A DNA stretch of 64,000 bases. Source: Streptomyces ruber (GTDB lineage: Bacteria; Actinomycetota; Actinomycetes; Streptomycetales; Streptomycetaceae). This document shows, piece by piece, positions 34,225-42,941 of this stretch. Each line of letters begins with the position of its first letter. Position 1 is the first letter of the stretch. The notes under the pieces were generated by a model that worked only from the letters and a program-made list of their open reading frames with translations, did no database searches and was not told where the DNA came from. The translations under genes were made by a program, and so were the position numbers. The stretch lies in NCBI RefSeq assembly GCF_014648075.1, contig NZ_BMQK01000009.1, forward strand, positions 124,001 through 188,000. Reading direction: 5' to 3'.

Positions 34225-35517
34225 GTGACCGATCATGAGGCGACAACCGCCACGACGGAGCGCCCCGTCCTCTCCGGGTTCCCCGTCCTCCCCGAGCGCC
34301 CCGCGCACCGCGATCCCAACGTCCTGCGCTGGCTCGGCGCGTACACCGCGTCCATGCTCGGCGACAACATCTACTACCTCGCGTTGTCCTGGGCCGCCGT
34401 CCAGTCCGGTACGCCCGCGCAGGCAGGGGTCGTGACGGCGCTGAGCGCCCTGCCGCGCGCCCTGCTGATGCTGGGCGGGGGAGTGCTGGCCGACCGCTTC
34501 GGCCCCCGCAGGGTCGTCATCGGCAGCGACGTGGTGCGCTGCGTGACCGTGCTGGTGGTGGCCGCCCTGCTGTTCGCGACCGAGCCCGGGCTGTGGCCGC
34601 TGGTGGTGCTCTCCCTGGTCTTCGGCACGGTCGACGCCGTCTTCATGCCGGCCGTGGGCGCCCTGCCTGCACGTGTCACCGGGCCCGGACAGCTCGCCCG
34701 GGTACAGGGGATGCGCGGCCTCGCGATCCGCTTCGCCAGTGTCGTCGGCGCGCCGCTGGGCGGTCTCGGCGTGGCGCTGGGCGGACCGGCCACCGCGTTC
34801 GGGCTGGCCGGGCTGCTGATAGCGGTGTCCGTGCCGCTGCTCGTCCGGGTACGCATCGCCGACCTGCCCGGGGACGAACGGACCGGCGACGGTCAGAGCG
34901 CCGGGGGCACCGCGTGGCGCGACCTCAAGGACGGCCTGACCTACATCCGGCGCCACCGTGTCCTCGCCCCGCTGGTGGCCGCCATCGCCCTCGGCGACCT
35001 GGGCTTCGTCGGCCCGATGAACGTCGGGGTGACCCTGCTCGCCCAGGAGCGGGGCTGGGGCGCGTCCGGCATGGGCTGGGTGCTCGCGGGGCTCGGCGTC
35101 GGCGCGGGCGTGGCGGCCCTGCTGCTGACCGTGCGCGGGAGCCTGCCGCACGCCGGGATCGTGATGCCGGTGGCCGTCCTCTTGGGCTCGGCCGCCATCG
35201 CCGCGCTCCCGTACGCGCCGGGCGTGGTGGCCGCCGCGGGCGTGGCCGCGCTCGTCGGACTGCTCACCGGCCTAAGCGGCGCCCTGTGCGGCGCCCTGCT
35301 GCAGACCCAGTCCGCACCCGCCTACCTGGGCCGCGTCAGCTCCGTCGCCGGCATCGTCAGCCTCGGCCTGGCCCCGCTCGGCCTCCCCCTGACGGCCACC
35401 GCGATCGGCCTCTGGGGCCCGGCCCCCGTCTTCGCCGTCAGCGCCGCGGTGTGCGCCCTGGGCGGCGTACTGCCCCTGTGCGTCCGGGACCTGCGCCGGG
35501 TACAGCTGCCGCGCTGA
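34225..35517 (+). CDS. Major facilitator superfamily transporter
   Basis: 430 aa with twelve hydrophobic segments and the MFS loop motif GGVLADRFGPRRV after helix 2. ASMLGDNIYYLALSWAAVQSG at the first helix is typical of drug-efflux-like MFS. The central loop is TYIRRHRVL. The substrate is unknown. It stands alone between the his operon and a convergent TIGR03085 gene. Confidence 0.88.
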   Translation: MTDHEATTATTERPVLSGFPVLPERPAHRDPNVLRWLGAYTASMLGDNIYYLALSWAAVQSGTPAQAGVVTALSALPRALLMLGGGVLADRFGPRRVVIGSDVVRCVTVLVVAALLFATEPGLWPLVVLSLVFGTVDAVFMPAVGALPARVTGPGQLARVQGMRGLAIRFASVVGAPLGGLGVALGGPATAFGLAGLLIAVSVPLLVRVRIADLPGDERTGDGQSAGGTAWRDLKDGLTYIRRHRVLAPLVAAIALGDLGFVGPMNVGVTLLAQERGWGASGMGWVLAGLGVGAGVAALLLTVRGSLPHAGIVMPVAVLLGSAAIAALPYAPGVVAAAGVAALVGLLTGLSGALCGALLQTQSAPAYLGRVSSVAGIVSLGLAPLGLPLTATAIGLWGPAPVFAVSAAVCALGGVLPLCVRDLRRVQLPR

Positions 35518-35621
35518 CCTGCCGGCTGTCGGGGGCCGTGGTCACCGGAGCGGCGGCCGGACCCCGGGGCAGCCCCCCTCGGCTGGCCGGGGCCCGGTCC
35601 GGTGCCGGCGGGCGGCGTCGG

Positions 35622-36257
35622 TCAGATGCCCAGCTGCTTGCTCTCGTGGATCTTCGCGATCGCGTCCTTGTCGCCGTCCAGCGCCACGTCGGCGGCCTGC
35701 TGGCGGCCGTACAGGAACAGCAGCAGTTCCGACGGCTCGCCGGTCACCGTGACCACCGGGGTGCCCTTGTGGGCGACCACCGTGCGGCCGTCCGGGCGGC
35801 GCAGCACCAGGCCCGTCGGGGCGCTGCGGCCCATCAGGCGGGCCATGCGCTCCAGCCGGGACCACAGCGCGTCCTGGAACACCGGGTCCAGCTCACGCCG
35901 CGTGAAGTCGGGCTGGGCCCGGCGCACGTCCTCGGTGTGGACGTAGAACTCGACGACGTTCGCGGCCTCGTCGATCTGCTTCAGGGAGAACGGCGAGAAG
36001 CGCGGCGGACCGGTGCGGACGAGCTGGACCAGCTCCTCGTACGGCTTGGCGGTGAACTCCGCCATCACCTTCTCCAGCCGTGACGCGAGCGGCTTGACGA
36101 AGGCGCCCCCGGCGGCGTCCGGGCGGCGCTCGCGGACCGCCACGTGCGCGGCGAGATCACGCGTGCGCCAGCCCTCGCACAGGGTCGGCGCGTCGGGGCC
36201 CACGGCCTCCAACAGGTCGGCGAGGAGAAGTCGTTCACGCTTGGCATGGGTCGACAT
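35622..36257 (-). CDS. TIGR03085-family metal-binding protein
   Basis: 211 aa of the mycothiol-dependent maleylpyruvate-isomerase-like (DinB-like) fold: LCEGWRTRDLAAHVAVRERRPDAA near the start and EFYVHTEDVRRAQP with a metal His in the middle. Members bind a divalent metal and may use mycothiol; the substrate is unknown. TAGGCT (minus strand, 36269-36264) lies 6 bases before the ATG and no Shine-Dalgarno is seen, so it is a leaderless candidate. Confidence 0.87.
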   Translation of the reverse strand: MSTHAKRERLLLADLLEAVGPDAPTLCEGWRTRDLAAHVAVRERRPDAAGGAFVKPLASRLEKVMAEFTAKPYEELVQLVRTGPPRFSPFSLKQIDEAANVVEFYVHTEDVRRAQPDFTRRELDPVFQDALWSRLERMARLMGRSAPTGLVLRRPDGRTVVAHKGTPVVTVTGEPSELLLFLYGRQQAADVALDGDKDAIAKIHESKQLGI

Positions 36258-36406
36258 GGAGCCAGCCTACGACCGGGCGGCGGGCGGGCCCAGCGCAGTA
36301 CGCGCGTCGGCGCGAAACCGCCCACGGCGCGCAGCCGGTGCGGCGCGCGGTCCGGCCCGTGGACAGGCGCGCGGCGCGGCCCGCACGGCGCGGCACAATG
36401 GCACCC

Positions 36407-36835
36407 ATGACCAGCACGCCCCCGCCCCGCACCCCCAGCGGCCTGGACCCCGCGATCGCCGCGCGTCTCAAGCGCAGCGCCGACGGGCTGCTCCCCGCCA
36501 TCGCCCAGCAGTACGACACCGGTGAGGTGCTCATGCTCGGCTGGATGGACGACGAGGCACTGCACCGCACGCTCACCACCGGCCGCTGCACGTACTGGTC
36601 GCGCAGCCGCCGGGAGTACTGGGTGAAGGGCGACACCTCCGGCCACTTCCAGTGGGTGAAGTCCGTCGCCCTGGACTGCGACGCCGACACCGTCCTGGTC
36701 AAGGTCGACCAGGTGGGCGCCGCCTGCCACACCGGCGCCCGCACCTGCTTCGACGCCGACGTGCTGTTCACCGCCGGCGGCCAGGAGACCCCCGGACAGG
36801 ACGCCGCCTCCGCCGCACCCGCGTGCGATCAGTAG
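36407..36835 (+). CDS. hisI: Phosphoribosyl-AMP cyclohydrolase
   Basis: 142 aa without a HisE domain. Metal-binding motifs: YWSRSRREYWVKGDTSGH, CDADTVLVKVDQVGAACHTG and CFDADV. It opens the adenine ring in the third step of histidine synthesis. The ATG at 36407 follows CACAAT by exactly 7 bases with no ribosome-binding site, a textbook leaderless layout; ATG 36398 overlaps that hexamer and is rejected. trpE begins 11 bp after its stop. Confidence 0.95.
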   Translation: MTSTPPPRTPSGLDPAIAARLKRSADGLLPAIAQQYDTGEVLMLGWMDDEALHRTLTTGRCTYWSRSRREYWVKGDTSGHFQWVKSVALDCDADTVLVKVDQVGAACHTGARTCFDADVLFTAGGQETPGQDAASAAPACDQ

Positions 36836-36846
36836 GGTCGACCGCC

Positions 36847-38346
36847 ATGACCGCCATGGACCTTGAGACGTTCCGCAAGCTGGCCGGCGACCGACGGGTC
36901 ATTCCCGTCGTCCGCAAGCTCCTCGCCGACGGCGACACACCGGTCGGGCTGTACCGCAAGCTCGCCGCCGAACGCCCCGGCACCTTCCTGCTGGAGTCCG
37001 CGGAGAACGGCCGGTCGTGGTCCCGCTACTCCTTCGTCGGCGTCCGCAGCGCCGCCACCCTCACCGAGCGCGACGGACAGGCCCACTGGCTCGGCACCCC
37101 GCCCGTCGGCGTCCCCACCGGCGGCGACCCGCTCACCGCGCTGCGCGCCACCGTCGAGGCCCTGCACACCCCCCGCGACCTCGCCCCCGGCCTGCCGCCC
37201 TTCACCGGCGGCATGGTCGGCTACCTCGGCTACGACATCGTGCGCCGCCTGGAGAACATCGGCCCCGGCGACCACGACGAGCTGCGGCTCCCCGAGCTGA
37301 CCATGCTGCTCACCAGCGACCTCGCCGTCCTGGACCACTGGGACGGCACGGTGCTGCTCATCGCCAACGCCATCAACCACAACGACCTCGACACCGGCGT
37401 CGACGAGGCGTACGCGGACGCGGTCGCCCGCCTCGACGCCATGGAGACCGACCTCTCCCGCCCCGTCGCCCAGCCCCCCGCCGTCCTCCCGCCCTCCGAG
37501 CTGCCGGAGTACACCGCCCGCTGGGGCGGCCCCGACTTCCGGGCCGCCGTCGAGGACGTCAAGGAGCGCATCCGCGCGGGCGAGGCCTTCCAGGTCGTGC
37601 CCTCCCAGCGCTTCGAGACGCCCTGCACCGCGAGCGCGCTCGACGTCTACCGGGTGCTGCGGGCCACCAACCCGTCCCCGTACATGTACCTCCTCCGCTT
37701 CGACGGCTTCGACGTCGTCGGCTCGTCCCCCGAGGCCCTGGTCAAGGTCGAGGACGGACGGGCGATGGTGCACCCCATCGCGGGCACCCGGCCGCGCGGC
37801 GCGACCCCGCAGGAGGACCAGGCCCTCGCCGACGAGCTGCTCGCCGACCCCAAGGAGCGCGCCGAGCACCTCATGCTCGTCGACCTCGGCCGCAACGACC
37901 TCGGACGGGTCTGCGAACCCGGCTCCGTCGAGGTCGTCGACTTCATGTCCATCGAGCGGTACTCGCACGTGATGCACATCGTGTCCACCGTGACCGGCCG
38001 GGTCGGCGCGGGCCGTACCGCCTTCGACGTGCTGACCGCCTGCTTCCCGGCCGGCACGCTCTCCGGCGCGCCGAAGCCCCGCGCCATGCAGATCATCGAC
38101 GAGCTGGAGCCGTCCCGCCGCGGCCTGTACGGCGGCTGCGTCGGCTACCTGGACTTCGCGGGCGACTCCGACACCGCCATCGCCATCCGTACCGCCCTGC
38201 TGCGCGACGGCACCGCGTACGTGCAGGCGGGCGCGGGCGTCGTCGCCGACTCCGACCCCGTGGCCGAGGACACCGAGTGCCGCAACAAGGCGGCGGCGGT
38301 GCTCCGCGCGGTCCACAGCGCGAACCGGCTCGCGCAGGGCGGCTGA
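36847..38346 (+). CDS. trpE: Anthranilate synthase component I
   Basis: 499 aa chorismate-binding enzyme making anthranilate. The N-terminal feedback-site motif LLES (48-51) is intact, so Trp inhibition is expected. The catalytic region includes GSSPEALVKVEDGRAMVHPIAGTRPRG and DLGRNDLGRVCEPGSV. TrpG is not in the window. The ATG lies 8 bases after TAGGGT, so it may have its own nearly leaderless promoter inside the hisI 3' end. Confidence 0.97.
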   Translation: MTAMDLETFRKLAGDRRVIPVVRKLLADGDTPVGLYRKLAAERPGTFLLESAENGRSWSRYSFVGVRSAATLTERDGQAHWLGTPPVGVPTGGDPLTALRATVEALHTPRDLAPGLPPFTGGMVGYLGYDIVRRLENIGPGDHDELRLPELTMLLTSDLAVLDHWDGTVLLIANAINHNDLDTGVDEAYADAVARLDAMETDLSRPVAQPPAVLPPSELPEYTARWGGPDFRAAVEDVKERIRAGEAFQVVPSQRFETPCTASALDVYRVLRATNPSPYMYLLRFDGFDVVGSSPEALVKVEDGRAMVHPIAGTRPRGATPQEDQALADELLADPKERAEHLMLVDLGRNDLGRVCEPGSVEVVDFMSIERYSHVMHIVSTVTGRVGAGRTAFDVLTACFPAGTLSGAPKPRAMQIIDELEPSRRGLYGGCVGYLDFAGDSDTAIAIRTALLRDGTAYVQAGAGVVADSDPVAEDTECRNKAAAVLRAVHSANRLAQGG

Positions 38347-38378
38347 CCATCGGGGACGGACCGGGGGCGAGCCGCCGG

Positions 38379-38410
38379 TGAACCCCGGGTGACGAAACGT
38401 CCGGGGTTCA
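38379..38410 (+). terminator. Hairpin after trpE
   Basis: A perfect 10-bp stem (TGAACCCCGG/CCGGGGTTCA, 38379-38388 with 38401-38410) lies 33 bases past the trpE stop. It has no T-run. It could be a terminator or, given the next gene's -10 only 4 bases further, a partial block between trpE and that gene. Confidence 0.6.
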
Positions 38411-38425
38411 GGCGATAGTGGAGAC

Positions 38426-39052
38426 GTGACCGCAGCACCTCACCCCCGTTCCCAGACCGCGTCCCCCCGCCCCGGCCGGCGCAGCCTCGCCGTCGCGCTG
38501 CTGGCCGGCGCGCTCGGCGCCGCCGTCGCGCTGCTCGCCTCCCGGCAGCGCTGGTCGGCGGCGACCGCGACGGTCGCGGGCGGCGACTTCCCGCTCACGG
38601 CCCAGGGCAGCGACGTCACCGGCGTGCCCGCCGCCCTCGCCATAGTCGGCCTGGCCGCGCTCGTCGCCGTCTTCGCCGTCCGCAGAGCCGGACGGGTCCT
38701 GGTGGCGGCGCTGCTCGCGCTCTCCGGCGCCGGGACGATCGCCGCCGCGCTGCTCGGCGCCTCCGACCGGGCCGCGCTCGACGAGAAGGCCGCACAGGCG
38801 TCCGGCGACGCCTCCGCCACCGTCCACGCGCTCAGCCACACCGCCTGGCCGTACGTGGCGGCCGCCGGCGGCGCACTGCTCCTGCTGGCCGGGCTGCTCG
38901 CGCTGAGATACGGCAGGCTGTGGCCCGCGATGTCCGGCCGCTACGAGCGCGACGGGACGCCCCGCCCGCGCAAGGCCCGGGCGGTGGACCCCGAGCGACC
39001 CGAGGAGCTGTGGAAGGCACTGGACCGCGGCGAGGACCCGACGGGCACGTAG
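38426..39052 (+). CDS. TIGR02234 Trp-biosynthesis-associated membrane protein
   Basis: 208 aa with four transmembrane segments and a basic tail. ASRQRWSAATATVAGGDFPLTAQGSDVTGVPAALAIVGLAA is the family-typical first periplasmic loop and second helix. The family is named for constant linkage to actinobacterial trp genes, but its function is unknown. GATAGT precedes the GTG by 6 bases. Confidence 0.87.
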   Translation: MTAAPHPRSQTASPRPGRRSLAVALLAGALGAAVALLASRQRWSAATATVAGGDFPLTAQGSDVTGVPAALAIVGLAALVAVFAVRRAGRVLVAALLALSGAGTIAAALLGASDRAALDEKAAQASGDASATVHALSHTAWPYVAAAGGALLLLAGLLALRYGRLWPAMSGRYERDGTPRPRKARAVDPERPEELWKALDRGEDPTGT

Positions 39053-39158
39053 GCCGCGGGGACGACCCCGACCGCGCCTCCCACGCGCGCGTACGGGACA
39101 ATGGACGGCGAGCGTACGACTCACACGCATCGCACCACACACCCACGAGGAGCAAGTC

Positions 39159-39422
39159 ATGGCGGGCAGCAGCCACGGCAGCAGCCACGGTCACACCCCG
39201 GCCGCCTGGACCGGTGTCATCATCGCCTTCATCGGTTTCTGCGCCGCCGGCACCTTCATGGTGGCGGCCCACCCGGTGGGCTTCTGGGCCAGCATGGCCG
39301 TCGTCCTCCTCGGCGGTGTCGTCGGCGGGATCATGCGCCTGATGGGCCTCGGACAGTCCAAGGAGGCCCACCCGGTGCACAAGATGGCGGGCGACGGCGA
39401 GCCGGCGGGCGCCAAGAGCTGA
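39159..39422 (+). CDS. HGxxPAAW-family small membrane protein
   Basis: 87 aa named for its motif, here HGHTPAAW at residues 10-17, preceded by a His/Ser-rich start (MAGSSHGSSHG). Two transmembrane helices (TGVIIAFIGFCAAGTFMVA, ASMAVVLLGGVVGGIMRL) follow, then a short polar tail. GAGGAG is well placed 8 bases before the ATG; GACAAT (39096-39101) may be its -10. The His-rich N-terminus might bind metal. The function is unknown. Confidence 0.87.
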   Translation: MAGSSHGSSHGHTPAAWTGVIIAFIGFCAAGTFMVAAHPVGFWASMAVVLLGGVVGGIMRLMGLGQSKEAHPVHKMAGDGEPAGAKS

Positions 39423-39546
39423 CACCCGTACGGCGGCCTCGCGAGGACGGGGCCCCGTACGGCCGCGCACGAGGGGCGGGTCCCGGCAGCGGTGCCGGGC
39501 CGCCCCTCGCGCGCGCCTGCGCCCCGCGCCGGGCACAATGCGTGGT

Positions 39547-39987
39547 GTGAACGACGACAGCCGGGGGACGGCGACAGCGGGCGGCGCCGGGGCCCGGCTC
39601 AGGAGGCTGGCCGTGCCCGGGGGCGTGCTCGCGGCCGTGACCGGGGCGTTCGCGTACGTCGCGGCCGTGGACCCGAACGAACCCGGCCACTACCCGGTCT
39701 GCCCGCTGCTGAACCTCACCGGCCTGTACTGCCCGGGCTGCGGCGGACTGCGCGCCGCCCACGCCTTCGCGCACGGCGACCTCGCCACCGCCCTGACGGC
39801 CAACGCGGTGGCCGTGCTCGCCTTCCTCGGCTTCGCCGTGGTGTGGACCGTCTGGGTGACCCACCGGGTCCGCGGCCGGCCGCTGCGCGTCGAGCTCGCG
39901 CCCGTGACGCTGTGGTCGCTGGGTACGCTGGTGACGGTCTTCACCGTTGTCCGGAACCTGCCGTTCGGTGGCTGGCTCCATCCTTGA
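39547..39987 (+). CDS. DUF2752 membrane protein
   Basis: 146 aa with three transmembrane segments and the DUF2752 signature LTGLYCPGCGGLRAAHAFAHGD. The paired Cys in CPGCG is universal in the family and may bind metal or be redox active. GTG 39547 is chosen because CACAAT (39534-39539) ends 7 bases upstream; an in-frame ATG at 39538 overlaps that hexamer. Confidence 0.87.
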   Translation: MNDDSRGTATAGGAGARLRRLAVPGGVLAAVTGAFAYVAAVDPNEPGHYPVCPLLNLTGLYCPGCGGLRAAHAFAHGDLATALTANAVAVLAFLGFAVVWTVWVTHRVRGRPLRVELAPVTLWSLGTLVTVFTVVRNLPFGGWLHP

Positions 39988-40111
39988 TCGAATGACGGAC
40001 GTCCAGGTAGTGGGACCGGCGTCAACCGGATGCGAGGCCTACGCCCTCCTCCGGATACCATCGCAGTGACCACCGTCAAAAACGCCCACCGTCAGGAAGG
40101 GGGCCGCTCGC

Positions 40112-40921
40112 GTGAGTGTGCTCGACGAGATCATCGACGGAGTCCGCGCGGACCTCGCCGAGCGGCAGGCGCGCGTCGGCCTCGACGAGCTCAAGGAGCG
40201 CGCGGCGAAGGCCCCGGCGGCCAAGGACGGGGCCGCGGCGCTCCGCGGCGACGGCGTCAAGGTGATCTGCGAGGTCAAGCGCTCCAGCCCGTCCAAGGGC
40301 GCGCTGGCCGCGATCGCCGACCCGGCGGGACTGGCGGCGGACTACGAGGCCGGCGGCGCCGCCGTGATCTCCGTCCTCACCGAACAGCGCCGCTTCGGCG
40401 GCTCCCTCGCCGACCTGGAGGCCGTCCGCGCCCGGGTCGACATCCCCGTCCTGCGCAAGGACTTCATCGTCACCTCCTACCAGCTGTGGGAGGCCCGGGC
40501 GCACGGCGCCGACCTCGCCCTGCTGATCGTCGCGGCGCTGGAGCAGCCGGCGCTGGAGTCGCTGATCGAGCGCGCCGAGTCCATCGGGCTCACCCCGCTC
40601 GTCGAGGTGCACGACGAGGAGGAGGTCGAGCGGGCGGTGGACGCGGGCGCCAAGGTCATCGGCGTCAACGCGCGCAACCTGAAGACCCTGGAGGTCGACC
40701 GCTCCACGTTCGAGCGGATCGCCCCCGAGATCCCCGCGCACCTCGTCAAGGTCGCCGAGTCCGGCGTCCGCGGCCCGCACGACCTGATCGCGTACGCCAA
40801 CGCGGGCGCCGACGCGGTGCTCGTCGGCGAGTCCCTGGTCACCGGCCGCGACCCGAGGACGGCCGTGTCGGACCTGGTCGCCGCGGGGGAGCATCCCGCG
40901 CTGCGGCAGGGCAGGGACTGA
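40112..40921 (+). CDS. trpC: Indole-3-glycerol phosphate synthase
   Basis: 269 aa (beta/alpha)8 enzyme. Motifs: VICEVKRSSPSKG with a catalytic Lys, VLRKDFIVTSYQ, LLIVAALEQPALE, GVNARNLKTLEVD and VAESGVRG. It is the single-function type with no TrpF fusion. GTG 40112 has AGGAAGGGGG about 8 bases upstream. TACCAT (40055-40060) may be a -10. No Trp-codon leader peptide was found upstream. Confidence 0.97.
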   Translation: MSVLDEIIDGVRADLAERQARVGLDELKERAAKAPAAKDGAAALRGDGVKVICEVKRSSPSKGALAAIADPAGLAADYEAGGAAVISVLTEQRRFGGSLADLEAVRARVDIPVLRKDFIVTSYQLWEARAHGADLALLIVAALEQPALESLIERAESIGLTPLVEVHDEEEVERAVDAGAKVIGVNARNLKTLEVDRSTFERIAPEIPAHLVKVAESGVRGPHDLIAYANAGADAVLVGESLVTGRDPRTAVSDLVAAGEHPALRQGRD

Positions 40922-40928
40922 CCCCGCG

Positions 40929-41180
40929 ATGACGGTCCGCCGCGTCCGCCTCAGGCGCCGGGTGAGCAGCCGCTCCTCCGGCGCCGCCGGCTGCGCGCGG
41001 ACCGTCGCGGCGGACCCGTACGCCCGTCTCGCCCGCGGCTGCCGTCCGCGCGGCTGCCGGGCGCCCGCGCGGCGCGTGCACGGACGCCGCGTGCGCTACG
41101 TCATCGGCGACGAGCCGGGCCAGGTGAACGGGATGCGATGGCCCGGGCTCGCGCGCGCGATCACTCCGCGGGTGGGCTGA
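40929..41180 (+). CDS. trpM: TrpM-like small protein
   Basis: An 83-aa highly basic, Cys-containing protein (ADPYARLARGCRPRGCRAP, then ARRVHGRRVRYVIGDEPGQVNGMRW) located between trpC and trpB, starting 8 bp after the trpC stop. This is the position and the recognisable core of streptomycete TrpM (formerly TrpX), reported to modulate tryptophan synthesis and growth. The N-terminal 26 residues (Arg/Ser rich) are longer than I recall, so a later start is possible, though none is obvious. Confidence 0.75.
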   Translation: MTVRRVRLRRRVSSRSSGAAGCARTVAADPYARLARGCRPRGCRAPARRVHGRRVRYVIGDEPGQVNGMRWPGLARAITPRVG

Positions 41181-41654
41181 GCCGACGGAGCGGCCGCACG
41201 GCCGCACCGCCGGGCGGTGGACCGGTGCCGGTCGTTCCGCACGGCCGGTCCGGGCCGCCGGCGCTCCTCACCGTTGCGGCGCGACCGAACCGGCGGCCGG
41301 AACGACAATGGCGGGTCCGGGGGCCGGCCGCGGGCCCGAATGCTTGCCGCGGCCACGGAGACCGGCGTTCCGGCGTGGGTACCGTCCCGGCGGGCCACGG
41401 CCCGGCGTGGGTGCCGACCCGGCGGGGCCGCCGCCCGGCAGGGGCCCGGCCCAGCGGGTCAGGTCCGGCGTCGGCGCCACCTCGCCGAAGCGGCGCCGTA
41501 CGCCGACCGCGATCGTGTGCCCGTGGGCTCCGTGCCCCGGCGGCGCCGTCGCCCACCCCGCGCGTGTGACCACAGTGCTTACTGTCCGACGCACACCGTC
41601 CGACGGTCCCTGTCCGACGTTCGACCGGGGCCCACGCCCCTGTGAGGTAACCGC
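41181..41654 (+). promoter_or_regulatory. 474-bp trpM-trpB gap with 14-bp-period repeats
   Basis: No gene is supported. Near its right end are an inverted repeat ACAGT-GCTT-ACTGT (41572-41585), a possible -10 TACTGT (41580-41585), and three copies of GTCCGACG starting at 41584, 41598 and 41612, exactly 14 bp apart. This could be a trpBA promoter with operators. The rest is unremarkable GC-rich DNA. Confidence 0.45.
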
Positions 41655-42941
41655 ATGTCAAGCGAGTTCTTCATTCCCGACCCCGATGGCCGGGTGCCCA
41701 GCGCCGAGGGCTACTTCGGCGCCTACGGCGGCAAGTTCATCCCGGAGGCCCTCGTCGCCGCCGTGGACGAGGTCGCCGCGGAGTACGACAAGGCCAAGGC
41801 CGACCCGGAGTTCGCCCGCGAGCTCGACGACCTGCTCGTGAACTACACCGGGCGGCCCAGCGCGCTCACCGAGGTGCCGCGGTTCGCCGGGCACGCCGGG
41901 GGCGCCCGGGTGTTCCTCAAGCGCGAGGACCTCAACCACACCGGATCCCACAAGATCAACAACGTGCTGGGCCAGGCCCTGCTCACCAAGCGCATGGGCA
42001 AGACCCGCGTCATCGCGGAGACCGGCGCCGGCCAGCACGGCGTCGCGACCGCCACCGCCTGCGCGCTCTTCGGCCTCGACTGCACCATCTACATGGGCGA
42101 GATCGACACCCAGCGCCAGGCCCTCAACGTGGCGCGCATGCGCATGCTCGGCGCCGAGGTCATCGCCGTGAAGTCCGGCAGCCGCACCCTGAAGGACGCC
42201 ATCAACGAGGCGTTCCGCGACTGGGTCGCCAACGTGGACCGCACCCACTACCTCTTCGGCACCGTCGCCGGACCGCACCCCTTCCCCGCCATGGTCCGCG
42301 ACTTCCACCGCGTCATCGGCGTCGAGGCCCGCCGCCAGCTCCTGGAGCGCGCCGGACGGCTGCCCGACGCCGCCGTCGCCTGCGTGGGCGGCGGCTCCAA
42401 CGCGATCGGTCTCTTCCACGCGTTCGTCCCCGACACCTCCGTACGCCTCATCGGCTGCGAACCCGCCGGGCACGGCGTGGAGACCGGCGAGCACGCGGCC
42501 ACCCTCACCGCGGGCGAGCCCGGCATCCTGCACGGCTCGCGGTCGTACGTCCTCCAGGACGACGAGGGGCAGATCACCGAGCCGTACTCCATCTCGGCCG
42601 GCCTGGACTACCCGGGCATCGGCCCCGAGCACGCCCACCTCAAGGACAGCGGCCGCGCCGAGTACCGCGCGGTCACCGACGACGCCGCGATGCAGGCACT
42701 GCGCCTGCTGTCGCGCACCGAGGGCATCATCCCGGCCATCGAGAGCGCCCACGCCCTCGCCGGTGCCCTGGAGGTCGGCAAGGAGCTGGGCCCGGACGGC
42801 CTGATCGTCGTCAACCTGTCCGGGCGCGGCGACAAGGACATGGACACGGCGGCCCGCTACTTCGGGCTGTACGACACCGACGCCGCCGTCGCGGCGGACG
42901 AGGCCGGAGAGGCCGCGGAGATCGAGGGGGACGCCAAGTGA
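41655..42941 (+). CDS. trpB: Tryptophan synthase beta chain
   Basis: 428 aa PLP enzyme joining indole and serine. PLP lysine Lys100 lies in HTGSHKINN, the phosphate-binding loop is GGGSNAIG, and the monovalent-cation and COMM regions are present. The canonical N-terminus (FFIPDPDGRVPSAEGYFGAYGGKFIPE) marks TrpB1 rather than the TrpB2 type. The ATG at 41655 has GAGG 7 bases upstream. The stop overlaps the trpA GTG. Confidence 0.97.
   Translation: MSSEFFIPDPDGRVPSAEGYFGAYGGKFIPEALVAAVDEVAAEYDKAKADPEFARELDDLLVNYTGRPSALTEVPRFAGHAGGARVFLKREDLNHTGSHKINNVLGQALLTKRMGKTRVIAETGAGQHGVATATACALFGLDCTIYMGEIDTQRQALNVARMRMLGAEVIAVKSGSRTLKDAINEAFRDWVANVDRTHYLFGTVAGPHPFPAMVRDFHRVIGVEARRQLLERAGRLPDAAVACVGGGSNAIGLFHAFVPDTSVRLIGCEPAGHGVETGEHAATLTAGEPGILHGSRSYVLQDDEGQITEPYSISAGLDYPGIGPEHAHLKDSGRAEYRAVTDDAAMQALRLLSRTEGIIPAIESAHALAGALEVGKELGPDGLIVVNLSGRGDKDMDTAARYFGLYDTDAAVAADEAGEAAEIEGDAK

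Noticed and set aside
40030..40111. Trp-leader-peptide attenuator before trpC
   Set aside because: The only short frame there has no Trp codons, and no terminator/antiterminator pair was found.
41217..41645. Arg/Pro-rich frames between trpM and trpB
   Set aside because: Composition-driven only; no start context, and the same stretch is open in most frames.
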